From Brevundimonas sp. MYb52 (lineage in GTDB: Bacteria > Pseudomonadota > Alphaproteobacteria > Caulobacterales > Caulobacteraceae), in assembly GCF_002979535.1 (NCBI RefSeq), contig NZ_PCPB01000006.1, forward strand, positions 114,690 through 178,689: a DNA stretch of 64,000 nt. Reading direction: 5' to 3'. The notes beneath the pieces were generated by a model. That model worked only from the letters and a program-made list of their open reading frames with translations. It searched no databases and was not told where the DNA came from. Shown piece after piece: positions 58,149 to 64,000 of this stretch. Within the stretch, counting starts at the first letter, position 1; each line of letters begins with the position of its first letter. The translations under genes were made by a program, and so were the position numbers.

Positions 58149-59078
58149 ATGGCCGTTCTCGTCATCGCCGACCACGACGGCTCGGTTGTTCGTGACACCA
58201 CCCACAAGACCGTGACGGCGGCTCTGGCCCTGTCGTCGGACGTGGACGTTCTGGTCCTCGGCAAAGGCGCCAAGGCCGTGGCTGACGCCGCCGCCAAGAT
58301 CGCGGGCGTGCGCAAGGTCCTGCTGGCCGAAGGCGACGCCGTCGCTCACGGTCTGGCCGAGGCCGTCGAGGCCACCGTCCTGCCGCTGGCCGCTGGCTAC
58401 GACGCCATCCTGACCCCGGCCAACACCGACGGCAAGAACTTCGCCCCGCGCATCGCCGCCAAGCTGGACACGGCGCCGATCTCGGACATCGTCGAGGTCG
58501 TCTCGGCCGATACCTTCGTGCGCCCGATCTACGCCGGCAACGCCCTGGAAACCGTCCAGTCGGCCGACGCCAAGAAGGTCATCACCGTGCGTCCGACGGC
58601 CTTCGTCGCCGCCGCTGAAGGCGGCTCGGCCTCGGTCGAGAGCGTCGCCGCCGGTGAAGCGCCCAAGACCGCCTTCGTCTCCGAGGAAATGGTCAAGTCG
58701 GACCGCCCCGAACTGGGCGCCGCCAAGATCATCGTCTCGGGCGGTCGCGCCCTCGGCTCGGCCGAAGAGTTCCACGCCGTCATGGAGCCCCTGGCCGACA
58801 AGCTGGGCGCCGCCATCGGCGCCTCGCGCGCGGCGGTCGATGCGGGCTACGCCCCCAACGACTATCAGGTCGGCCAGACCGGCAAGGTCGTGGCCCCGGC
58901 CCTCTACATCGCCATCGGTATCTCGGGCGCCATCCAGCACCTGGCCGGCATGAAGGACTCCAAGGTCATCGTCGCCATCAACAAGGATGCCGACGCCCCG
59001 ATCTTCCAGATCGCCGACTACGGCCTGGTCGCCGACTACAAGACCGCCGTGCCGGAGCTGATGGCCGCCTTGGGCTGA
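58149..59078 (+). CDS. etfA: Electron transfer flavoprotein subunit alpha
   Basis: A 309-residue FAD-binding subunit of ETF. The N-terminal domain pairs with EtfB; the C-terminal FAD-binding signature covers [40 protein letters not shown] and [20 protein letters not shown]. It begins directly after the etfB stop, so the two are made in equal amounts. In many alphaproteobacteria a 3-hydroxybutyryl-CoA dehydrogenase follows; here there is a terminator and then DUF167. Confidence 0.96.
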   Translation: MAVLVIADHDGSVVRDTTHKTVTAALALSSDVDVLVLGKGAKAVADAAAKIAGVRKVLLAEGDAVAHGLAEAVEATVLPLAAGYDAILTPANTDGKNFAPRIAAKLDTAPISDIVEVVSADTFVRPIYAGNALETVQSADAKKVITVRPTAFVAAAEGGSASVESVAAGEAPKTAFVSEEMVKSDRPELGAAKIIVSGGRALGSAEEFHAVMEPLADKLGAAIGASRAAVDAGYAPNDYQVGQTGKVVAPALYIAIGISGAIQHLAGMKDSKVIVAINKDADAPIFQIADYGLVADYKTAVPELMAALG

Positions 59079-59103
59079 TCGGTTTCACAGGCTGAACATG
59101 AAG

Positions 59104-59137
59104 CGCGCCGGGCGAGGGATCGTCCGGCGCGTTTTCT
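59104..59137 (+). terminator. Terminator of etfBA
   Basis: CGCGCCGG, loop of about twelve bases, CCGGCGCG, then TTTTCTTTT. It lies 25 bases after the etfA stop. Confidence 0.88.
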
Positions 59138-59156
59138 TTTGCGTCCTCCTACTGCC

Positions 59157-59286
59157 GTCATCCCGGAAAGCCCGTAGGGCTTATCCGGGACCCAGACTCT
59201 GGCTACAAAACTGACATCGCCAGGCAAGGCTCCACCGCCTGGGTCCCGGATCTTCGGCTCGCGGGCGAGCCTTCGTCCGGGATGAC
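59157..59286. repeat. Composite inverted repeat, copy 2
   Basis: Outer arms GTCATCCCGG (59157-59166) and CCGGGATGAC (59277-59286), with inner CCGGGACCCAG and CTGGGTCCCGG. Same plan as 441-561 with a different centre. It lies between the etfBA terminator and DUF167. Confidence 0.75.
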
Positions 59287-59313
59287 GGCAAAGGGGTTGG
59301 CCGGATAGGCCGA

Positions 59314-59613
59314 ATGGGTCAGACCAAGTCTATGACCGCCCGCCTCGCCATCAAGCTGACGCCCCGCGCCGTCGCCGATCGCATCGACGGCTGGGACGTG
59401 GACCCCGACGGTCGCCCGGTGCTCAAGGTCCGCGTCCGCGCACAACCTGTCGAGGGCGAGGCCAACGCCGCCCTGACCGCCTTCTTGGCCAAGGCTCTGA
59501 ATGTTCCCAAGCGCGACGTGACCCTGGCGCGCGGCGGCCAGTCGCGACTGAAGATGATCGAGGTCGAGGGCCTCAGCGACGCCGAGGTCCGCGACCGCTT
59601 GTCCCCCCACTGA
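59314..59613 (+). CDS. DUF167 (YggU) family protein
   Basis: A 99-residue cytoplasmic protein of the DUF167/YggU family. The pattern RLAIKLTPRAVADRIDGW, LKVRVRAQPVEGEANAALTA (landmarks) and the segment KRDVTLARGGQSRLKMIEVEG are complete. Function is not established. It starts at ATG 59314 or 59332; the second is nearer the usual family N terminus. It stands alone between a repeat element and the amidohydrolase pair. Confidence 0.88.
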   Translation: MGQTKSMTARLAIKLTPRAVADRIDGWDVDPDGRPVLKVRVRAQPVEGEANAALTAFLAKALNVPKRDVTLARGGQSRLKMIEVEGLSDAEVRDRLSPH

Positions 59614-59714
59614 ACAAGATGGTCTGACAATTCCCCTTTACGGCGCGGTGGAAGCCCCTTTGTATGCCGTCCCATTGTCTGCCCGCCGTATGCGGGCGCG
59701 AGGGGGTCTCGCTC

Positions 59715-61211
59715 ATGTTGCTTAACCGTCTGCGGGGCCCAAGCCTCGCTGTCCTCACCTGCGCGATCGGCGCCCTCAGCCTGTCGGCCTGCGCCACGAC
59801 CGGCGACGCCAAGCCCAGGACGGAGGCAGTTTCGACCGCTCCGGCGTCCAAGGACCGCAGCATGGCCCCCGGCCTGGACGGCTGGGCCAACACTGACCCC
59901 TATCCCTCGACCTATCGCGGCCTACCGCGTGAAAACCTGGCCCTGGTCGGGGCCACGGTCCTGACCGGCACGGGCCAGAAGATCGAAGGCGGCGTGGTCA
60001 TCGTCACCGATGGCCGTATCGCTGCGGTCGGTGGCGCCGACACCCCCGTCCCGGCGGGCCACAAGGTGGTTGATGCGCGCGGCCGCTACGTTACGCCCGG
60101 CGTCATCGACATTCACAGCCACCTCGGCGTCTATCCCTCGCCCGGCGTTCAGGGCATGAGCGACGGCAACGAGGCCACCAACCCGAACACGGCCCAGGTC
60201 TGGGCTGAACACTCGATCTGGCCCCAGGACCCGGGCTTCAACACCGCCCGCGCCGGCGGGGTGACGACGCTCCAGATCCTGCCCGGCTCGGCCAACCTGT
60301 TCGGCGGTCGCGGCGTGACCGTGCGCAACGTGCCGTCGGTAACCATGCAGGGCATGAAGTTTCCAGGCGCTCCCTATGGCCTGAAGATGGCCTGCGGCGA
60401 GAACCCCAGCCGCGTCTATGGCGGCCGCAACCAGTCGCCGGCCACCGGCATGGGCAATGTCGCCGGTTATCGCGCCGGCTTCATCGCGGCCCGCGACTAC
60501 AAGGCCAAGTGGGACAAGTGGCGCGAGGACGGTCAGGGCACGCCCCCGACCCGCAACCTGCAGTTGGAAACCCTGGCGGGCGTGTTGGACGGGTCGATCC
60601 TGATCCAGAACCACTGCTACCGCGCCGACGAAATGGCGGTCATGCTCGATGTGGCCAAGGAGTTTGGCTACAAGGTCACCACCTTCCACCACGCGGTCGA
60701 GGCCTACAAGATCGCGCCTCTGCTGGCCCGCGAAGGCGTCTGCGCCGCCATGTGGACCGGCTGGTGGGGCTTCAAGATGGAGGCCCTGGACGGCATCGAG
60801 GAAAACGCCGCCCTGACCGACGCGCCCGAGGGTTCCTGCGCCGTCATCCACTCCGACGACGCCGAACTGATCCAGCGTCTCAACCAGGAAGCCGCCGCCG
60901 CCCTGTCGGCCGGTCGCCGCGCCGGGATGAATATCTCCGAAGAACACGCCATCAGCTGGATCACCCTCAATGCCGCCAAGTCCATCGGCATCGACAAGGA
61001 GACCGGCTCGCTGGAGCCCGGCAAGCGCGCCGACGTGGTGATCTGGAGCGCCGATCCCTTCTCGATCTACGCCCGCGCCGATCAGGTCTTCATCGACGGC
61101 GGTCTGGCCTTCGACCGGTCCAACCCCGCCTTCCAGCCCGTATCCGATTTCGAACTGGGTCAGCCCGGCTTCGGCCAGGCCGCCGCCGGCGTCGCCCAGG
61201 GAGCTCGCTGA
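59715..61211 (+). CDS. Exported amidohydrolase, complete metal site (first of a tandem pair)
   Basis: A 498-residue lipoprotein-type hydrolase: signal ending LSAC (C26), then the amidohydrolase beta sandwich (NLALVGATVLTGTGQKIEGG) and TIM barrel. Metal ligands HSH (H134, H136), NHCYRADE, TFHHAVEA and HSDDAE are present. The C-terminal strand NAAKSIGIDKETGSLEPGKRADVVIW is typical. It is followed three bases later by a related gene with a degenerate site, so the two proteins probably form a heteromer. Substrate unknown. Confidence 0.88.
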   Translation: MLLNRLRGPSLAVLTCAIGALSLSACATTGDAKPRTEAVSTAPASKDRSMAPGLDGWANTDPYPSTYRGLPRENLALVGATVLTGTGQKIEGGVVIVTDGRIAAVGGADTPVPAGHKVVDARGRYVTPGVIDIHSHLGVYPSPGVQGMSDGNEATNPNTAQVWAEHSIWPQDPGFNTARAGGVTTLQILPGSANLFGGRGVTVRNVPSVTMQGMKFPGAPYGLKMACGENPSRVYGGRNQSPATGMGNVAGYRAGFIAARDYKAKWDKWREDGQGTPPTRNLQLETLAGVLDGSILIQNHCYRADEMAVMLDVAKEFGYKVTTFHHAVEAYKIAPLLAREGVCAAMWTGWWGFKMEALDGIEENAALTDAPEGSCAVIHSDDAELIQRLNQEAAAALSAGRRAGMNISEEHAISWITLNAAKSIGIDKETGSLEPGKRADVVIWSADPFSIYARADQVFIDGGLAFDRSNPAFQPVSDFELGQPGFGQAAAGVAQGAR

Positions 61212-61214
61212 ACC

Positions 61215-62558
61215 ATGCGTATCCAAACCTTCCTCGCGGGCGCAGTCGCGGCCCTCGCTCTTGTCGGCCCCGCAGCGGCCCAGGACGTCGCTATCACCGG
61301 CGGCCGCGTCCTGACCGGAACCTCGGTGATCGAGAACGGCACGGTGGTCATCCGTAACGGCAAGGTCGTTTCGGTCGGAGCCGGCGCGGCCCCGGCCGGC
61401 CTGCGCACCGTCGACGCGCGCGGCCAGATCGTGGCCCCGGGCTTCGTCGCCGTGGACTCCGGCCTCGGCGGTTCGGAAGTCGGCTCGGTGCGCGGCTCCA
61501 ACGACCTGTCGAACAACGCCAACACCCTGAGCGCGGCCTTCGACCTGTCTTATGGTCTGGACCCCTGGTCCTTCACCCTGCCGGTCGCCCGTCTCGGCGG
61601 CGTCACCCGCGCCGTGGTCACGCCCCAGCACGCGGGCTCGGGCGGCGGCCACAGCCATGACGACAGCGACTTCGCCGGGGCCGGCCATGGCGGCTTCCAG
61701 TCGCCGGGCCTGTTCGCAGGACAGGCGGCGGTCATCAAGCTGGGCGGCGCCGATATTCTGGTGAAGCCGCGCGTGGCCATGGTCGCCCCCTTTGGCGAGG
61801 CCGGAAAGGGCGTCGCCGGCGGCGCGCGCGGGGCCGAGTTCGTCCTGTTCAAGGAGACCCTGGCCGAGGTCCGCCTCTATGCCCGCAACAAGGCCGCCTA
61901 TGACCGCGCGGCGCTTCGCGACCTGTCGCTGTCGCGCGCCGACCTGGAAGCCCTGATCCCGGTGGCCAATGGCACGATGCCGTTGATCGTCAGCGTCAAC
62001 CGCGCCTCGGACATCCAGCAGGTCCTGCGTCTGGCCCGCGAGGAGGGCGTCAAGGTCATCCTCGACGGGGCCGCCGAGGGTTGGTTGGTGGCCAATGAGA
62101 TCGCGGCGGCCAAGGTCCCGGTCCTGCTGCACCCGATCACCAACCTGCCCGGCAATTTTGAGATGCGGGCGGCGCGGATGCAGAACGCTGCGGCGCTGAA
62201 CGCGGCGGGCGTGGTCATCGCCATCAAGGGCAATGAGGGCTCGACCCACCGCGCCCGCGACATCCGCTACAACGCCGGCAACGCCGTCTCGCACGGCCTG
62301 CCCTTCGCGGCCGCCATCCAGGCGATCACGGTCAACCCGGCCCGCATCTTCGGCTTCGACGGCCAGTTCGGCGAGCTGAAGCCGGGCGCGGCGGGCGACG
62401 TCGTGGTCTGGTCCGGCGATCCGCTGGAGCCGCTGAGCCAGCCCTCGGCCGTCTTCATCGACGGTGTCGAGCAGCCGCTTCAGGCCCGCAACCTGCTGCT
62501 GCGCGACCGCTACCGCACCGGCGGCGAAGGGGCCATGCCGGTGGCCTATCCGCAGTAA
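61215..62558 (+). CDS. Exported amidohydrolase homologue lacking the HxH motif (second of the pair)
   Basis: A 447-residue secreted protein with signal peptide MRIQTFLAGAVAALALVGPAAAQ (split landmark). The fold matches its neighbour (VAITGGRVLTGTSVIENGTVV), but where HSH is expected after PGFVAV it has D81-S-G83. A histidine-rich loop, GGGHSHDDSDFAG, and LLHPIT later in the barrel are present. It likely has no normal binuclear site and may be a structural or regulatory partner of the upstream enzyme. The C-terminal GELKPGAAGDVVVWSGDPLE is conserved. Confidence 0.85.
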   Translation: MRIQTFLAGAVAALALVGPAAAQDVAITGGRVLTGTSVIENGTVVIRNGKVVSVGAGAAPAGLRTVDARGQIVAPGFVAVDSGLGGSEVGSVRGSNDLSNNANTLSAAFDLSYGLDPWSFTLPVARLGGVTRAVVTPQHAGSGGGHSHDDSDFAGAGHGGFQSPGLFAGQAAVIKLGGADILVKPRVAMVAPFGEAGKGVAGGARGAEFVLFKETLAEVRLYARNKAAYDRAALRDLSLSRADLEALIPVANGTMPLIVSVNRASDIQQVLRLAREEGVKVILDGAAEGWLVANEIAAAKVPVLLHPITNLPGNFEMRAARMQNAAALNAAGVVIAIKGNEGSTHRARDIRYNAGNAVSHGLPFAAAIQAITVNPARIFGFDGQFGELKPGAAGDVVVWSGDPLEPLSQPSAVFIDGVEQPLQARNLLLRDRYRTGGEGAMPVAYPQ

Positions 62559-62564
62559 TATCCC

Positions 62565-62730
62565 CTTCTCCCCTTGTGGGAGAAGGTGGGCGCCGAAGGC
62601 GCTCGGATGAGGGGTGTCAGCGCCGCGATCGAAAGGTCGCGGCGCTTTCTTTTTGAGCATGAAGTGAGGGCAGGCGAGACCCCTCATCCGTCTCGCTGCG
62701 CGAGCCACCTTCTCCCACAAGGGGAGAAGG
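62565..62730. repeat. Long inverted repeat with 26-bp perfect arms
   Basis: The arms 62565-62590 (starting CCTTCTCCCCTTGTGGGAG) and 62705-62730 (ending CACAAGGGGAGAAGG) are exact reverse complements, and an inner pair, GATGAGGGGT/ACCCCTCATC, extends the symmetry. A third arm-like copy, CCTTCTCCCGCAAGGGGAG and AAGG, lies at 62766-62788. The terminator at 62619-62654 occupies the centre. Confidence 0.85.
62619..62654 (+). terminator. Terminator inside the long inverted repeat
   Basis: AGCGCCGCGA, loop TCGAAAGG, TCGCGGCGCT, then TTCTTTTT. A strong intrinsic terminator for the amidohydrolase pair, 60 bases after the stop. Confidence 0.9.
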
Positions 62731-62735
62731 ATTTT

Positions 62736-62768
62736 TGGAGCGCTACGCCTTCGGCTACTTGAGCGCCT
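62736..62768. repeat. Diverged member of the short palindromic repeat family
   Basis: GGAGCGCTACGCCTTCGGCT then ACTTGAGCGCC. The outer GAGCGCT and CTTGAGCGCC match copies 1-4, while the centre is reduced to GCCTTCGGC. It lies directly between two arms of the long inverted-repeat family. Confidence 0.5.
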
Positions 62769-62802
62769 TCTCCCGCAAGGGGAGAAGGGTCATAAGGCTC
62801 GT

Positions 62803-63261
62803 ATGCCCACCACCCTCTACATCGACGCCGACGCCTGCCCCGTGAAGGAGGAGGTCTATCGCGTAGGCCGCCGCTACGGGCTCAAGGTCTTTGTGGTGTC
62901 GAACGCCTGGATCAATGTCCCGCGCGAGCCGCTGATCGAGCAGGTGGTGGTCGACGCCGGACCCGACGTGGCCGACGACTGGATCGCCGAGCGCGCCGTG
63001 ACCGGCGACATTGTCGTCACCGCCGACATTCCCCTGGCCGACCGCTGCCTGAAATCGGGCGCCCAGGCGCTGAAGGCGAACGGCCAGCCCTTTACCTCGG
63101 ACTCCATCGGCTCGGCCCTGGCCGGGCGCATGGTGGGCGAGCATCTGCGCTCCATCGGCGTCGCCACCAGCGGGCCGCCGCCCTTCTCCAACGCCGACCG
63201 CTCGCGCTTCCTTCAGGCCCTCGACACGGCGGTCGTCCGTGCACGGAAGGTCAGCCCGTGA
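62803..63261 (+). CDS. YaiI/YqxD (DUF188) family protein
   Basis: A 152-residue cytoplasmic protein of the DUF188 family, with a PIN-like fold. The start TLYIDADACPVKEEVYRV and the block VVTADIPLADRCLKSGAQAL are the family signatures, with conserved aspartates that could bind metal. Function is not established. Its TGA overlaps the GTG of arfB (GTGA), so the two are co-translated. Confidence 0.92.
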   Translation: MPTTLYIDADACPVKEEVYRVGRRYGLKVFVVSNAWINVPREPLIEQVVVDAGPDVADDWIAERAVTGDIVVTADIPLADRCLKSGAQALKANGQPFTSDSIGSALAGRMVGEHLRSIGVATSGPPPFSNADRSRFLQALDTAVVRARKVSP

Positions 63262-63659
63262 GCCGCATTCCCGAGGATGAGCTGGAGTTCCGCTTCTTCC
63301 GTTCCGGCGGGCCGGGCGGGCAGAACGTCAACAAGGTGGCCACCGCCTTGCAGATGCGCTTCGACGTCAAGAACTCGCCCAGCCTGACCGAACCGGTCAA
63401 GGCGCGGTTGATGAAGCTGGCGGGCAGCCGCCTGACCCTGGACGGCGTCATTCAGATCACCGCCGTCCGTTTCCGCACCCAGGAACGCAACCGGGCCGAC
63501 GCCATCGCCCGGCTAGAGGAGATGGTGGCCGAGGCCTCGATCAAGCCGGTCTATCGCGTGCCGACCCGCCCCACGCGCGCCTCTAAGGAGCGACGGCTGC
63601 AGGCCAAGTCCACCCGTTCGAGCATCAAGAGCGGGCGCGGCAAGCCCTCGCTGGATTAA
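63258..63659 (+). CDS. arfB: Peptidyl-tRNA hydrolase ArfB (ribosome rescue)
   Basis: A 133-residue ribosome-rescue factor that releases peptides from ribosomes stalled at mRNA ends. The catalytic GGQ is G20-G21-Q22 in SGGPGGQNVNKV, and the basic C-terminal tail (ASKERRLQAKSTRSSIKSGR) is the part that enters the empty mRNA channel. The length fits ArfB/YaeJ and is too short for a release factor. The start is GTG, overlapping the YaiI stop by four bases. Confidence 0.94.
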   Translation: MSRIPEDELEFRFFRSGGPGGQNVNKVATALQMRFDVKNSPSLTEPVKARLMKLAGSRLTLDGVIQITAVRFRTQERNRADAIARLEEMVAEASIKPVYRVPTRPTRASKERRLQAKSTRSSIKSGRGKPSLD

Positions 63660-63667
63660 TCCCGGCT

Positions 63668-64000
63668 TCAGTCGCCGCTGGCGGGGCGGAACAGCAGGGC
63701 CGCGATCTGATCCTCGTCATTGAAGGCGATGACCCAATCGGTGGCCTGTTTTTCGAACACCACGCGGAACAGGTCGGCGCCGTCCTGCTGGCCGCGATGT
63801 TCGATGCTTTTCAGCGGCCCGAACTGACGGATCAGCGGCGTGATCTCGTTGGCCTTGCTGCGGATCTGCGTCGCCAGGTCCTCGCTGAACGCCGAATAGT
63901 CGATGGGGTCGGACGTCAGAGACCCGATGGCCGCACGCAGCGCCGTTTCCGATCGGGCGATGTCCGGGGCCACGGTTGTCGGGGCCGGGGCCCCGGACAT
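63668..64000 (-). CDS. Unknown protein, C-terminal part (cut by the window edge)
   Basis: About 110 residues to the edge. The frame begins with an ATG at the last base of the window, but it may extend further. It contains a helical stretch (ARSETALRAAIGSLTSDPID, then FSEDLATQIRSKANEI) and a curled beta part (GPLKSIEHRGQQDGADLFRVVFEKQATDWVIAFNDEDQ in parts) like the NTF2-type accessory domain often fused or adjacent to serine hydrolases. That likeness is tentative. It is convergent with arfB, 8 bases apart. Confidence 0.6.
   Translation of the reverse strand: MSGAPAPTTVAPDIARSETALRAAIGSLTSDPIDYSAFSEDLATQIRSKANEITPLIRQFGPLKSIEHRGQQDGADLFRVVFEKQATDWVIAFNDEDQIAALLFRPASGD

Noticed and set aside
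59922..62720. Open frame of 932 codons antisense to the amidohydrolase pair
   Set aside because: Same shadow effect; it spans two genes and a terminator and has no recognisable motif.

Overview
The window is about two thirds G+C, densely coded on both strands, and reads as a core chromosomal stretch of a Caulobacteraceae alphaproteobacterium, most likely Brevundimonas or a close relative. The grounds are gene content and order (atpHAGDC beside priA, fsa, xerC and DUF484; nadD-rsfS-rlmH-envC-ctpA-yibQ), carboxypeptidase-type and FepA-type TonB receptors, Caulobacter-like promoters (TTGnnnn, N14, GCTnnAnC) and REP-like intergenic palindromes. The genus is inferred from overall character, not from a search.

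Layout. 1-4.1 kb: end of a TIGR02186 membrane protein, then a fadA-fadB type beta-oxidation operon (minus). 4.2-9.6 kb: periplasmic PQQ-type sugar dehydrogenase, tRNA-Met, small lipoprotein, mntP behind a yybP-ykoY manganese riboswitch, rlmN, and a DUF350/membrane-anchored trypsin-like protease pair. 9.7-16.7 kb: M16 zinc protease, isoaspartyl peptidase, quinone reductase overlapping a 2OG-Fe(II) oxygenase, DUF1232 protein, SDR. 17-22 kb: tRNA-Gly, TonB receptor, lpd. 21.8-24.6 kb: a small accessory-looking patch (MarR regulator, serine beta-lactamase-like hydrolase, a small secreted protein between two diverged direct repeats). 24.7-33 kb: atypical SDR, aspartyl protease, xerC, DUF484, fsa, priA, glutaminyl cyclase, TerC. 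33.2-38.1 kb: F1-ATPase operon. 38.2-42.1 kb: rppH, small exported and membrane proteins, an ABC ATPase, an NDUFS6-type zinc finger, a VOC protein and a lipoprotein. 42.2-47.9 kb: nadD to yibQ (NAD synthesis, ribosome factors, peptidoglycan remodelling). 47.9-64 kb: amidohydrolase, globin-coupled chemoreceptor, ahcY, cob(I)alamin adenosyltransferase with a HIG1 protein, siderophore-type TonB receptor, an unrecognised 373-residue protein, etfBA, DUF167, a tandem amidohydrolase pair, YaiI, arfB and a partial unknown.

Several parts connect functionally: fadAB feeds electrons to etfBA; lpd serves the 2-oxoacid dehydrogenases; glutaminyl cyclase, M16, isoaspartyl peptidase, ctpA, envC and the anchored protease form an envelope protein-processing set.

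I found no CRISPR array, phage, insertion sequence, defence island or biosynthetic cluster, and no clearly novel multi-gene system. The points that most merit a second look are the PriA zinc-site loss, the manganese riboswitch, the MarR/beta-lactamase patch with its 32-bp nested dyad, the DUF350/protease pair, the unrecognised gene at 55.7 kb and several repeat families.
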